A stretch of 64,000 nt of DNA from Bacteroidota bacterium (GCA_016124755.1 WGNA01000006.1:124001-188000); one strand, 5' to 3'; counted from the stretch's first letter, positions 16,294 to 25,759 are shown. Notes: generated by a model from the letters alone, not told the origin. Made by a program: numbers and translations.

Positions 16294-17213
16294 TTACATC
16301 CTTTGAATCTGAGGGAACACTCGTCGTAGTTGGAGGAGCTACCGCCTCCGGAAAAACCGGGCTTGCCATTGAGTTGGCCAAATACTTTCAAACGGAAATT
16401 ATTTCGGCCGACAGCCGGCAGTTTTATTCTGAACTCAACATTGGTGTTGCTCGTCCGGAAGTGGAAGAACTTCAAGCGATAAAACATCACTTTATTGCCG
16501 ACCGGTCGGTTGAGCAGGAACTCACAGCCGGTGAATTTGCGCGGGAAGCATTGCCGGTAATCAACCGGCTATTAAAAGAAAAGTCTTTTGCCATTTTGGT
16601 TGGCGGGAGTGGGTTGTACATAAAAGCGCTTACCAATGGTTTTCACCCGGATTTTACCAATTCGAAAACGAGAAGTCTTACGGAAGAAATATTTCAACAG
16701 GATGGACTTTCCGGTTTGCAAAATCATCTTAAAAAAATCGATCCCGAAGCGTGGTTGATAATTGATCAGCAGAATCCTCACAGATTGATGCGCGCAATTG
16801 AAAGGGTTGAATCTTCCGGATTAACACACGCAGAACTTCGAAAGGAAAACAGAATATCACCCCGTTTTCGAATAATTGAATTGGGCATCGACTGGCAGCG
16901 CGATCTCCTGTATAAGCGAATTGAAAACCGGGTTGATCGGATGATTGAATCAGGACTGAAAGAAGAAGTTGAATCCGTGAAACAATTCAGAAATCTCAGA
17001 ACACTTCAAACTGTCGGATACAAAGAGATTTTCAATTATTTCGATGGTAAAACCGATTGGCAGCAAACTATTTCAGGTATTAAACAAAACACGAGAAGAT
17101 ATGCCAAACGGCAACTCACCTGGTTTCGGAATCAACACGAAATAATCTGGTTAGATCCGGAGAATGCCGTTGAACAAGCGATTCAGAAAACCAAGGAATT
17201 ATCAGGAATTTGA
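16290..17213 (+). CDS. miaA: tRNA dimethylallyltransferase
   Basis: 307 residues. TTG start at 16290 overlaps the previous TGA (TTGA). GGATASGKT (15-23) is the P-loop, SADSRQFYSELNIG and VGGSGLYIKAL are the prenyl- and tRNA-binding motifs, and QTVGYKEIFNYF and KQNTRRYAKRQLTWFR close the protein. MiaA adds a dimethylallyl group to N6 of A37 in tRNAs reading UNN codons; the product feeds MiaB and then MiaE (also in this window). The 3' end overlaps the convergent DUF5723 gene by 12 bp. Confidence 0.95.
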   Translation: MITSFESEGTLVVVGGATASGKTGLAIELAKYFQTEIISADSRQFYSELNIGVARPEVEELQAIKHHFIADRSVEQELTAGEFAREALPVINRLLKEKSFAILVGGSGLYIKALTNGFHPDFTNSKTRSLTEEIFQQDGLSGLQNHLKKIDPEAWLIIDQQNPHRLMRAIERVESSGLTHAELRKENRISPRFRIIELGIDWQRDLLYKRIENRVDRMIESGLKEEVESVKQFRNLRTLQTVGYKEIFNYFDGKTDWQQTISGIKQNTRRYAKRQLTWFRNQHEIIWLDPENAVEQAIQKTKELSGI

Positions 17214-18686
17214 ACTGGCCTTCTTCTCAGCTTCCTTCTTTTCCTTCTTGGCTTTTTTCTCTGCTTTGCGTTCTTTCCGATCTTCTTTAGCGTTCGGATC
17301 TTTACGGTTAATCGTAAGGTTGAATCCTGCCCGCATATTAACATTCTGCACATCTGCCGGAGCGAATACGCCTCCGATATTGTCGGAAACCATATACACC
17401 TGAAGCGGACCCACATTTACGGAAACGCCCAAGCCCAGATTTACCGGACTGGTATTAATAGCCGAATAAGAGGCAGATACTCCCAAAATTCTTGTTATGC
17501 GACTGTTCCAGCTCAAAGTGAAAGAAGGGTAGAGTTTCTTTTGATAATAATTTCCGGTAAAGAGTATTCCGGCATTATGATGCTTGGCAAAATTGTACTG
17601 GCCTCCAAAATAGAACTGAGCGAAGAGGTTGGTTTTAAAAGTCTCTTTGTGTTCTTCTAATCGAAATCTTTCTTTCAGCGTATCGATTACATTATTGGTG
17701 TTTCCGAGTGCTGTGCCGTCTGATTTAAACACATCATTAATTTTTACACCTTTATATGTATACGATGCACCGGGATTTTCGGAGGCAAGTGTAAACGAAG
17801 TGTTGGTCCATTTGATAAAACCCAGATTATTCACACAAGCCGAGAGGGTAATCTTTTCTGTCAATTTTAAACTAACGCCAATGTCGATCGCCTGACCTGT
17901 ATTTCCGGAAGCGATCGTACTTACTCCGTTATCAAGTGAATCGAGAATTCCACCGATACTGTCTGCATTTGCCAGTGAAGAAGCAAAATTAATTTTGATA
18001 TTGGAGGCTACGGTCAGATCGAAAGTGTTCGGGTCTGTAGAAAATTTCAGATCATTTTTCTCTGTGTGAACTACATTAATTCCCTTGATAAACCGGTAAC
18101 GGGCACCAATGGTTAAACGGTCGCCGAGAAAGGTATGATTGAGTCCGATGCCCGCATCAATATATTGAAGCAAATCAATTCCGAATCCCAGATCAAACGT
18201 TTTGTCGATGTTGTCGCCGGCATTTCCCTGAGCCACAAGTTTGAACAAATCGCCGGGATAGGTGAATCTGAACTCCGAATTAAATGAACTGGTGAGATAC
18301 AGATAAGTTTTGGGTCTTACCCGCATCCCAATTGAAAATATATCGAAGCTGTTTGAAATGCTGATGAAGTTTTCTTTGTTGAATAAACCGGCTGCTTTAT
18401 TAATGTTGATCACGCTGGAATCAGGACCGGCTTTATCAATGGTTGAAGCAATTTTGTTGAGGCTAAAAGCTGAATTCCGAAAATCAACAAACTGGGAAGA
18501 AACACCCGGCAAAGCAATAAAGGTTTTCGCATCACTGTTCATCGCCGGATTTATGTAAACCCTTTGTGGTATGGTTTTCATAAAATACAACGTCTGATTA
18601 CTTTGTGCCAGAAGGGAGAAAGGAATCGCGAAAAATGAGAGAAGAATCAGGAAGTTTTTTTTAGTGTTTTTGATTGTCATTTTCAT
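17202..18686 (-). CDS. DUF5723-family outer membrane protein
   Basis: 494 residues. A signal peptide (FLILLSFFAIPFSLLAQ) is followed by YFMKTIPQRVYINPAMNSD, a PorP-like start seen in DUF5723 proteins. Alternating strands such as FGFGIDLLQYIDAGIGLNHTF predict an outer-membrane beta barrel. The C-terminus ends in a Lys/Glu-rich tail (about residues 465-494) probably outside the barrel. Function is not known. It follows the lipoprotein gene by 4 bp on the same strand, so the two are likely an envelope pair. Confidence 0.8.
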   Translation of the reverse strand: MKMTIKNTKKNFLILLSFFAIPFSLLAQSNQTLYFMKTIPQRVYINPAMNSDAKTFIALPGVSSQFVDFRNSAFSLNKIASTIDKAGPDSSVININKAAGLFNKENFISISNSFDIFSIGMRVRPKTYLYLTSSFNSEFRFTYPGDLFKLVAQGNAGDNIDKTFDLGFGIDLLQYIDAGIGLNHTFLGDRLTIGARYRFIKGINVVHTEKNDLKFSTDPNTFDLTVASNIKINFASSLANADSIGGILDSLDNGVSTIASGNTGQAIDIGVSLKLTEKITLSACVNNLGFIKWTNTSFTLASENPGASYTYKGVKINDVFKSDGTALGNTNNVIDTLKERFRLEEHKETFKTNLFAQFYFGGQYNFAKHHNAGILFTGNYYQKKLYPSFTLSWNSRITRILGVSASYSAINTSPVNLGLGVSVNVGPLQVYMVSDNIGGVFAPADVQNVNMRAGFNLTINRKDPNAKEDRKERKAEKKAKKEKKEAEKKASSNS

Positions 18687-18690
18687 CCGC

Positions 18691-20373
18691 TTACTGCCCC
18701 CCCTGTATCATTTTTAAAACTTCCCCTTTTACCGTCGATTGAACGCCAACCTTCACATAAATTCCGTATTTACTCAGGAATTTAACCTCGGGTTGAGCTC
18801 CACCTCCCGAAGGTTTATATGTATTAAGCGTTCCCCGGATAATCGCTTTTTTAGCTTTCAGAATGTTTTGAACGCCTTGGTGATCCACAACAAAATCGAT
18901 GGTTTTAGACGTGTGACCCATTGACTCTCCTTTTGAATCAACTGGCGGACTTGCCAGTAGCAATTGATATGGTTTTACGAGTGAATCAACAATATTTCCC
19001 TGCTCATCTGCAAAATAAACCTGAAGACCAACGTCGATCGGGAAATCATTTTCTATGTATAACCGGATGGTTGCAGATTCGATTGAATCAATATTACTAA
19101 GATCTGCGTCTAAGGTTAACGGCTGCTCGTCTTCAATTACAAATCCGTCTGCGGATGCATAAAACGGAATGTCAACCGACAAGCCAACGTTCACTTTGCT
19201 GTGGTAAAGAATAAAGTTGCGCTGTTTCGAGCCCGGAGGGTTTACCTGCATGGCTACATTATAAACTACTTTGTCGGGTACATTGGAGAGCAGACTACGG
19301 ATATTCGAATTGTTTTTGTCAAGAGAAAAAGAATCCGTCAGCGTTTTTCCGACTTGCGCATAAGTTGGAACCGGAATATTGAGCGGATCGGGATAACCGG
19401 TTAAGGTGTTGTTTCCGTATTTCGGTGAAATAGTGGTAAGCTCAATAATTTTGGATTCGATAGGAAGACCATAAGAATTGGAAATTCGGATTTTTACTTT
19501 CGGATCGTTCAGAGAGAATGTTCCGGTAGTTCCGCCCTTGTTTGTATTATTAAAAATATTGAGATTAATAGAATCTGCTTCAGCCGGTGAAATGTCGATG
19601 TTGCCGACAAATCCATAAAGCACTTCGTATTCGTTGTAAAGAAAGTCGGTGTTGAAGTGTACCTCATCATCGGGATCAACCGGGTTGTCGTCGACTTTGT
19701 TTACGGTGATATTAAATTCGGCTTTTAACTGACTAAATTCTTTGTCGCCACTTTGCGATAAATTAAAATCGGAATTGGAGAGGTCAATATTTCTTTTGCT
19801 TGTTGAGCCTCCCGCTTTATATGGCATATCGTATTTAACCGAAAACTTTTTGCCTTCCTTGTCGGTAATTCCCGGGAGCGAAAAAGTAACGGTAACATCG
19901 TGCTGTATGCTGGAGGTAAGTGTGGAAACAAAACCACAGGCATTCATAATAATTGAATCCAGTTCCATGTCTTTCGGACCGAAATCGAAGACCGTACTGA
20001 AATTGAGACTGGTGGTTCCGTTGTTCTGAAGATCCAGAATCTGAAACGGAAATAATTTTATGGATCCGTCAAACTTCTGATCCGGAATAGAAATCACCTG
20101 ATTGGCTTCCAAACTGAGAAGATCACCATTATAAATTAAGTGAAGGAGATCATCGTCGTCAACCAGAATATAACTATTGGAAGTCTGATCGAGAATGTCG
20201 GCTAAGGTGAGTCTTGAACTAACAATCGGAGCTGCGACCGATGGATTCCATTCGGCACCTTTAACATTTTCAAACTTTTTTAAAGGCTCTTCCAAATCAC
20301 TCAGGCACGAGGTAATCCCAAGCACGAAAGGAATCATTAAGCCTAAAAGGGCTTTTTGAGTTTTTAGTTTCAT
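18691..20373 (-). CDS. hypothetical lipoprotein
   Basis: I use the ATG at 20373 (MKLKTQKALL) rather than a TTG five codons earlier, as it gives a compact lipoprotein signal ending GITSC (Cys23). The 560-residue protein begins its mature part with SDLEEPLKKFENV and ADILDQTSN. It is dominated by beta-rich, Ig-like or carbohydrate-binding-like repeats with many Asp and Asn. I do not recognise a named domain. It is probably an outer-membrane-anchored partner of the DUF5723 barrel encoded 4 bp downstream. Confidence 0.8.
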   Translation of the reverse strand: MKLKTQKALLGLMIPFVLGITSCLSDLEEPLKKFENVKGAEWNPSVAAPIVSSRLTLADILDQTSNSYILVDDDDLLHLIYNGDLLSLEANQVISIPDQKFDGSIKLFPFQILDLQNNGTTSLNFSTVFDFGPKDMELDSIIMNACGFVSTLTSSIQHDVTVTFSLPGITDKEGKKFSVKYDMPYKAGGSTSKRNIDLSNSDFNLSQSGDKEFSQLKAEFNITVNKVDDNPVDPDDEVHFNTDFLYNEYEVLYGFVGNIDISPAEADSINLNIFNNTNKGGTTGTFSLNDPKVKIRISNSYGLPIESKIIELTTISPKYGNNTLTGYPDPLNIPVPTYAQVGKTLTDSFSLDKNNSNIRSLLSNVPDKVVYNVAMQVNPPGSKQRNFILYHSKVNVGLSVDIPFYASADGFVIEDEQPLTLDADLSNIDSIESATIRLYIENDFPIDVGLQVYFADEQGNIVDSLVKPYQLLLASPPVDSKGESMGHTSKTIDFVVDHQGVQNILKAKKAIIRGTLNTYKPSGGGAQPEVKFLSKYGIYVKVGVQSTVKGEVLKMIQGGQ

Positions 20374-20442
20374 AAGATAGCGTTGCAAGATAAAAGAATA
20401 ATGGTGAGTGGCACAGCCGGCACCTAATTTAAATTGTGGTTC

Positions 20443-21096
20443 TCACTCACTTTTCCACGTTTTCAATTGATTTATTCTTAAAATTATGATTTCGGCAATA
20501 ATCAGATTCGGAATAAATCCAAGCCACGTTACTGTTTGATAAAGAAGTAATGGATCGGGTGCAATTGTGCGGGCTAAAACCAATTTCCAAATGCGAAGTG
20601 TAATCGCCGATAATGTGAGCGCGTAACTCCGGATCATAAATTTTTGGTGTAGATCGAAACGCTTAATCTGAGCAAACCGGTAAGCCTTTAGTGTGAAATA
20701 AAACCACAATACGGCCAGCAAAGTGAAACCGATTCTGCTTGGGAGTCTTCCATTCGCAAACAGACCGAGAACAAAACCCGATGGAGCACCCAACATCAAA
20801 ACAGTCATTATGTAAATCATACCGAATCGGCGATGTGCTTTGGCGAATTGCAATCTGAATTTTTTGCTGAATTGAGTAAAGCCGGCAGGAATGGTAAAAA
20901 CGGCGACCAAGGCGTGAATAAAAAAACTGATCAGCCAGAATTTATTGTTGATATATTGTTGTTTTATTCTGAGAAAGGCAACTTCGGTATCGAACGATAA
21001 ATACGGCCGGATGATTTGCAACATCAGCCATAGAAAAAATGCGAGTGCGACATATAAAAGCCATCGCAAAAAGAACTTTCTGTTAAGCCTTTTCAA
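20443..21096 (-). CDS. DUF2306-family membrane protein
   Basis: 217 residues, TTG start (21096), no upstream ATG in frame. Five to six hydrophobic segments are seen. FIHALVAVFTIPAGFTQF, KAHRRFGMIYI and FDLHQKFMIRSYALTLSAITLRIW are typical of DUF2306; the regularly placed His residues recall a haem-binding or b561-like bundle, but that is inference. The start lies only 14 bp from the divergent lipoprotein gene. Confidence 0.8.
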   Translation of the reverse strand: MKRLNRKFFLRWLLYVALAFFLWLMLQIIRPYLSFDTEVAFLRIKQQYINNKFWLISFFIHALVAVFTIPAGFTQFSKKFRLQFAKAHRRFGMIYIMTVLMLGAPSGFVLGLFANGRLPSRIGFTLLAVLWFYFTLKAYRFAQIKRFDLHQKFMIRSYALTLSAITLRIWKLVLARTIAPDPLLLYQTVTWLGFIPNLIIAEIIILRINQLKTWKSE

Positions 21097-21110
21097 CTAC
21101 TTTCGAAACT

Positions 21111-22121
21111 ATGAAATTCCCACTATCCATTCTTGCCTTATGCTCATTTCTCTGCGCGCTCGTTTTGGTCTCCTGCTGGAAAAAAGCAAGTGAACATGCA
21201 GAAGACAAAGTTGTAGATTCAACACCTGAAGTTAAAAGTATCACCTATTTTAACAACCTGAAGGAAGACGAGGTCGCTTCTGTTTCAGAACGCATTGTTG
21301 CCGATGTAAATCAACTAATCGGTCTGTGGTTTGGCGCTTTTGAAATGGATTCTCTTCGCAAATATCTAGTTCAAATGAACGACTCGATGGAGATGGCGAT
21401 GTATGGTGAATACGAGCTGTCTGATGAGGAATTGGCTTCATTTCAAAAGCGAACTGCCGCCACTAAAAAGAAATATGCCGATTATTTTTATACTGATCCT
21501 TTATATGGAGAGATATACGTAAAAAATCCAAATTCTGTAAGTCTGATTATCGAATCGGTTGTTGATGATTCTGTTTTCGGGAAATCAGTATGTGCCGGAA
21601 ACGAAAGACGCGTGAAAGGTAAATTCACCAAACTGAGCGCCAGGGTTTTTGAATTAACTCTGAGAGAACCCGGTGACAATAAATACGATGGAGTTTTTCA
21701 ATTACAATTAAATACACAGATGTCGACTTTGGCGGGCAAATGGACTCCGTTCAACGCTCAGCAAATTACAAAGAATTTAACGCTGAAACCGGCAATTTTT
21801 AACTATGCACCTGAAGGAAAGGAGTGGGCAATAGATGAGGGGTTAATTGGTAAGAATGTTTCTCTAAAAGTGCTGACTGAACAAGATGTGGAAGAACATT
21901 CCAAACAACATCTCCGCATTTTGAGAAATCTGATATTCGCGCGTCATGGATATTCGTTTCGTAATCCTGATGTGCGAAATTATTTTGAAAGTTTTAATTG
22001 GTATATACCGGTATCGACAGATGTTCGATCAGAACTCACATCAATTGAACAGAAAAATATCGCACTTATGAAGCGATACGAAGAGTACGCCGAAGATTAT
22101 TACGACGAATTCGGAAGGTGA
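21111..22121 (+). CDS. YARHG-domain lipoprotein
   Basis: 336 residues. A lipoprotein signal ends at LVSC (Cys22), giving an anchored mature protein. The C-terminus contains LRILRNLIFARHGYSFRNPD, the YARHG domain signature (here FARHGYSF), found in extracellular bacterial proteins of unknown role. The middle (LQLNTQMSTLAGKWTPF) looks like a beta-sandwich. The gene is 14 bp from the divergent DUF2306 gene and ends 2 bp before a convergent gene. Confidence 0.85.
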   Translation: MKFPLSILALCSFLCALVLVSCWKKASEHAEDKVVDSTPEVKSITYFNNLKEDEVASVSERIVADVNQLIGLWFGAFEMDSLRKYLVQMNDSMEMAMYGEYELSDEELASFQKRTAATKKKYADYFYTDPLYGEIYVKNPNSVSLIIESVVDDSVFGKSVCAGNERRVKGKFTKLSARVFELTLREPGDNKYDGVFQLQLNTQMSTLAGKWTPFNAQQITKNLTLKPAIFNYAPEGKEWAIDEGLIGKNVSLKVLTEQDVEEHSKQHLRILRNLIFARHGYSFRNPDVRNYFESFNWYIPVSTDVRSELTSIEQKNIALMKRYEEYAEDYYDEFGR

Positions 22122-22123
22122 AA

Positions 22124-22969
22124 TTATTTCACACCGAACGTAAATCCGATCTGAACATTCGCCTGAAGAAATGTGAAATGCTGTTCGGCTTTTTCGCCCG
22201 GAATCAAAGTGGTTTTTACGTCGGGCAGGTTTATGTATCCGGCCTTTGCTTCCGTACAAATGGTAAACCGGTTGAACAACAAAGCCTGCAAACCAACTTT
22301 GGTGCAAACGCCATAACCCGCGTTGTGAAAAACATTCGCGGCCTTGGTGTTTAGAACAGATACATCCGATCGCGGACGCAACAAGCCTGGTGAAAAACCA
22401 ACAACCGATTCCATTTGAAATTTTGATTTCTTAATAAAACGATCGTGACGATTAATTTCCAGCAATACGAAGTTTAATCCGTTTGTGTGCTCGTATCGCA
22501 AAAAGTCTTTCTTTAATTCGATTGTTTGGCCGTCGTAAATTCCGTCGTAGTCGGTATCCGGCGCATCAATTCGTCCGTAAATTTTAACCATCTGGTTTTG
22601 AACCATTACGTATTTCATGTGGTCAAAACCCACGGCAACGCTGTAATGATTGTTGATGTAATAACCGAGTTTCAGATTGGTTTGCGGCACACTAATTTGT
22701 GTAAAATACAGATAATGCCGGAACGAAAACGGAGTCTGGCGATCTTTTGCCTGAATCTGCTCAAGTGTGTAATCGTAATTTTTTCCGATCATGTGCAGAT
22801 CCGATTTGGAATACCGGGCACGGTTCCAACCCCAATAGAGGTAAAACCTGCTTTTCATATTTTCTACGGTATGAGGATTTGATTTGGGTTCGGAGGTTTT
22901 AGAAGCCATCGATGCAAATGGCATTAGCAACGTGCATAGTAAACACGCTACAGCAAGGTAGTTCTTCAT
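22124..22969 (-). CDS. hypothetical outer-membrane protein
   Basis: 281 residues with a signal peptide (LAVACLLCTLLMPFASMASK). It shows alternating amphipathic strands: FYLYWGWNRARYSKSDLHM, LKLGYYINNHYSVAVGFDHMKYVM and a final FTFLQANVQIGFTFGVK. The aromatic C-terminal strand suggests a small beta barrel. The WGWNRA.Y motif is one I associate with Bacteroidota porin-like proteins without assigned function. It ends 2 bp from the YARHG lipoprotein gene. Confidence 0.75.
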   Translation of the reverse strand: MKNYLAVACLLCTLLMPFASMASKTSEPKSNPHTVENMKSRFYLYWGWNRARYSKSDLHMIGKNYDYTLEQIQAKDRQTPFSFRHYLYFTQISVPQTNLKLGYYINNHYSVAVGFDHMKYVMVQNQMVKIYGRIDAPDTDYDGIYDGQTIELKKDFLRYEHTNGLNFVLLEINRHDRFIKKSKFQMESVVGFSPGLLRPRSDVSVLNTKAANVFHNAGYGVCTKVGLQALLFNRFTICTEAKAGYINLPDVKTTLIPGEKAEQHFTFLQANVQIGFTFGVK

Positions 22970-23037
22970 CTGTTTTTTTAAGCCGCGCTAAAATACATAT
23001 TCAATCTTTTATGAATGGATTGAATACACAATCCTTG

Positions 23038-23625
23038 TCATTTATACCGGTCGTTCAGGCCTTTTCCGGACATAATTAAAGGAATTATTTTTTCAATTCG
23101 ACGGAGTCTGGTGGCACTTTGCTTTGCCTCGAGAACGTATTCAAGATATTCCTTTTGTTTCCCGGGGCTCAGAATTGCGAAAGCGTTTTGCAACGATGCA
23201 TCAGATTCAAGAGCAGTTGAGAATTCGGCCGCTACCGGTATGTTCTTTGGTTTTGGCTTAACGGATTTACCCGCCAGAGCATTAGCAATTGCCTGTTCAA
23301 CAAAATTTCGGATCAGTGCTTCGTCGATTTCAGATGCAGAGTTAAACCGCATTTGTCGCTGTGCCTTTGTTGTTCCCTCCTGAGCATTAACCAATCTATC
23401 TTGCGGATCATCCAGAAAAACACCCTGAAAAAACCAAAGTGCAAAATGATTTTTGAATCCGGTCATCCCAACGATGTTTTTGCCTTTGATCGAATAAACC
23501 GGAGTTCCCCATTTTATGTTTTCTTCCATTCCAAAAGCACTCAGAATTTGATGAAGCTTTACGAGTTCATCATGCCATCGGGTGGTGGAATTAAGGAATT
23601 CGTCTATGTTTTTCGCTTTCGTCAT
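23038..23625 (-). CDS. YdeI/OmdA-like protein with DUF1801 domain
   Basis: 195 residues. The N-terminal half (WGTPVYSIKGKNIVGMTGFKN then HFALWFFQGVFL) is a DUF1801/YdhG-like fold. The C-terminal part (AFAILSPGKQKEYLEYVLEAK and ATRLRRIEKIIPLI) matches the bacteriocin-protection YdeI/OmpD-associated segment. The function of this family is poorly defined. It follows the haem-binding gene by 7 bp. Confidence 0.85.
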   Translation of the reverse strand: MTKAKNIDEFLNSTTRWHDELVKLHQILSAFGMEENIKWGTPVYSIKGKNIVGMTGFKNHFALWFFQGVFLDDPQDRLVNAQEGTTKAQRQMRFNSASEIDEALIRNFVEQAIANALAGKSVKPKPKNIPVAAEFSTALESDASLQNAFAILSPGKQKEYLEYVLEAKQSATRLRRIEKIIPLIMSGKGLNDRYK

Positions 23626-23632
23626 TAAAAAC

Positions 23633-24076
23633 TCAATGCGAATTCGCCTTAAACCAATCTACCAATTTTGCGGTTTGATCACTGTTGAGTTTCGCGTTTG
23701 AATGCATCCATAAATATTGATCCATCGGCATTTCCCCCTCCTCAACCAACTCTGCACATTCTTCCATTTTATGTTTCATCCTTTTATCGGGATAGGTTGA
23801 CCATACAGAGAAGTTCAGATGTTTACGTCCGTCTTTAATATGATTTCCCAACAACCAGGAGACCGGAGCAATGTTAGAATACCATGGATATACCGTCTCA
23901 TTTGAATGGCAATCGTAACAGGATGTTTTCAGCATTAGTGCAATGTCTGAAGGAACTTCCATGCTTGCGGTAATATCCTTAGCTCCTTCCGGAACAGTTG
24001 GAACCGATTTGTCGATACGTATAAATTGGATCAGTACCAGAATGGCGACTAAAGCTAAAATTACTTTTTTCTTCAT
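23633..24076 (-). CDS. haem-binding domain protein (periplasmic c-type cytochrome-like)
   Basis: 147 residues. An N-terminal hydrophobic anchor (VILALVAILVLIQFI) is followed by CYDCHSNE (C53, C56, H57), a CxxCH haem-attachment site. YPWYSNIAPVSWLLGNHIKDGRKHLNFSVW and AELVEEGEMPM follow. This arrangement is characteristic of the Bacteroidota haem_bd domain; Met residues downstream could be the sixth ligand. A role in electron transfer is inferred. It is first in a minus-strand run. Confidence 0.88.
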   Translation of the reverse strand: MKKKVILALVAILVLIQFIRIDKSVPTVPEGAKDITASMEVPSDIALMLKTSCYDCHSNETVYPWYSNIAPVSWLLGNHIKDGRKHLNFSVWSTYPDKRMKHKMEECAELVEEGEMPMDQYLWMHSNAKLNSDQTAKLVDWFKANSH

Positions 24077-24196
24077 TGGATTTTATCGAATCAGATGGCT
24101 TGCAATTTATTCATTATACCGAAGCCGTGGATGTGTTTGGAAGTTAAAAAATCTGATCGACTTTATCTAAAAGCAAAGAAATAGCGCGTATAAGTT

Positions 24197-24217
24197 GCGG
24201 TCAGTAAAATTGACCGC
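24197..24217. promoter_or_regulatory. perfect dyad in divergent intergenic region
   Basis: GCGGTCA (24197-24203) and TGACCGC (24211-24217) form a perfect 7-bp inverted repeat around GTAAAAT. It lies midway between the divergent haem-binding and SixA genes (209-bp gap). No T-run follows on either strand, so an operator is more plausible than a terminator. Confidence 0.4.
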
Positions 24218-24285
24218 GATTCTGTTTTATGGTGAATTAATTATTCGAATTTTGCCATCATAATCTGTCCGTTTAAAAAAGATTC

Positions 24286-24777
24286 ATGAAATCACTGCTG
24301 CTCATCCGACACTGCAAATCTGATTGGGGATTTTTAGGTTTGTCGGATCACGAACGACCGTTGAACGAGAGAGGGACTTCAGATGTACCCAAGATCGCGG
24401 CAAGGTTGAACAAGTTGAAACCGGTTCTTCAGAAAGTGTATTACAGTACAGCCCGCAGAGCTAAAGACACAGCGGAAGGTATTCTGGATTTGCTCGATCA
24501 GCCGATTCCCAGAGAAAGCACACCCAGACTCTACACTTTCTCCGGAGATGAATTATTGGATTTCATTAATGAACTTCCGGAATCTGAAAATGCAGTCGGA
24601 ATTGTTTCACACAATCCCGGGCTAACCGAACTAATTGTTGAGATTACCCATATACGGCTGGATAATCTTCCAACCGGAGGATTTTGTTTCGTTCACTTCG
24701 ACACCAATTCGTGGAAAGACGTCGGCACCATAGAAGGGAAGGTTGATTTTTTAGAATACCCGAAAATGCTGGGTTAA
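24286..24777 (+). CDS. SixA-like histidine phosphatase
   Basis: 163 residues, a compact histidine-phosphatase fold. LLLIRHCKSDWG carries R8-H9 (the phospho-accepting His); the position after it is Cys where most relatives have Ala or Gly. ERPLNERG, STARRAKDTAEG and GIVSHNPGLTEL (second catalytic His) follow in the expected order. SixA dephosphorylates phospho-His on signalling proteins such as ArcB or PTS proteins in E. coli; the target here is unknown. Confidence 0.87.
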   Translation: MKSLLLIRHCKSDWGFLGLSDHERPLNERGTSDVPKIAARLNKLKPVLQKVYYSTARRAKDTAEGILDLLDQPIPRESTPRLYTFSGDELLDFINELPESENAVGIVSHNPGLTELIVEITHIRLDNLPTGGFCFVHFDTNSWKDVGTIEGKVDFLEYPKMLG

Positions 24778-24779
24778 AA

Positions 24780-25649
24780 TTATTTCACCCGAAAGATGGT
24801 TTTTCGACCTCTGATGTCTGCCTCGGCAAAGAGATCACAAGCCTCATCGTCGTATGGGTTATAGTTTATTTTAATAATGTGATCACTGTCTTGAGTTGAC
24901 GTAACGGTTAATTCACCTTTCACAAAAGTGAGGGCGCAACCCAATTCCAGTTTTTTAATGAGTGGCTCTGTTATCTCAACTGAATACTCCTCACCGAAAC
25001 GGTTTTTACCTTTCGCTTCTCCGGTAACCTGATAAATATCTCCCCAGATTCCGGGGCCATTATCACTCACCAATTCAATAATCCGGTGACTTTCCCAGGT
25101 GAGAGAAAAATCTCCGGTGAGCAAAGTAGCGTCGGTCATATCAACTTTAATGGCGGTTAAACCCGAACGCGTAATCGTAGTTTTCCCGATGAGTTGAAAC
25201 ATTTCACTTCCGTTGCCGGTGAAATAATTATCAGCCAAATCAATACGAACATCCACCTTAAACTTAGGATCGATAAATTTGGTTTCTGCGGTAATATGAA
25301 TTTTTCCGGCCCGGTACCTTCCATCCTGACAAAGAATACCTTTCGGAACTTTATCGCCGAGTTCTCCGAAATCAACAATCAGTGAAATTCCATCACCGTC
25401 GCTAAAAGTTGTATCCTCATACGTAACGGTTGCTCCGGAAGGAAGTAGCGTTGATTCCGCTTTCATCAATTTTCCATCGGTGGAAACAACGTCGTAGATT
25501 ACATCGAATGCGGAGAAGAAATGGGTTTCGGCTTGGGCGTTATCCTCGGCAGAATAAATTGTATCCTGCAGTTCATCCGGTCGGTCTTTACAACCGGAAG
25601 CAAACAGAACAAGAGACAGAAGAAGGAAACAGAACTTTTTAGCCGACAC
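24780..25649 (-). CDS. hypothetical lipoprotein
   Basis: I choose the GTG at 25649, giving MSAKKFCFLLLSLVLFASGC, a short lipoprotein signal with Cys20. Longer frames reach 25802 but would overlap priA and begin upstream of the -7 element at 25674-25681, so they are unlikely. The mature part has about 270 residues with a beta-rich pattern (FKVDVRIDLADNYFTGNGSE, YQVTGEAKGKNRFGEEYSVE). I recognise no named domain. It is divergent from priA and convergent with sixA, 2 bp away. Confidence 0.8.
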   Translation of the reverse strand: MSAKKFCFLLLSLVLFASGCKDRPDELQDTIYSAEDNAQAETHFFSAFDVIYDVVSTDGKLMKAESTLLPSGATVTYEDTTFSDGDGISLIVDFGELGDKVPKGILCQDGRYRAGKIHITAETKFIDPKFKVDVRIDLADNYFTGNGSEMFQLIGKTTITRSGLTAIKVDMTDATLLTGDFSLTWESHRIIELVSDNGPGIWGDIYQVTGEAKGKNRFGEEYSVEITEPLIKKLELGCALTFVKGELTVTSTQDSDHIIKINYNPYDDEACDLFAEADIRGRKTIFRVK

Positions 25650-25673
25650 GTTGATTGTTTGTTTGAAGCTGTG

Positions 25674-25681
25674 CAAATATA
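25674..25681 (-). promoter_or_regulatory. -7 promoter element (TATATTTG) of the lipoprotein gene
   Basis: TATATTTG on the minus strand fits TAnnTTTG and lies 24 bases before the GTG at 25649. It decides the start choice, since longer starts would lie upstream of the promoter. Confidence 0.5.
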
Positions 25682-25759
25682 ACGTGCGGCTTTTCTGCAT
25701 TTTTTCACAGATTTGTAATATCAAAAAATAGCGAAAACCCCTGTAAAATAAGGCCTTCT

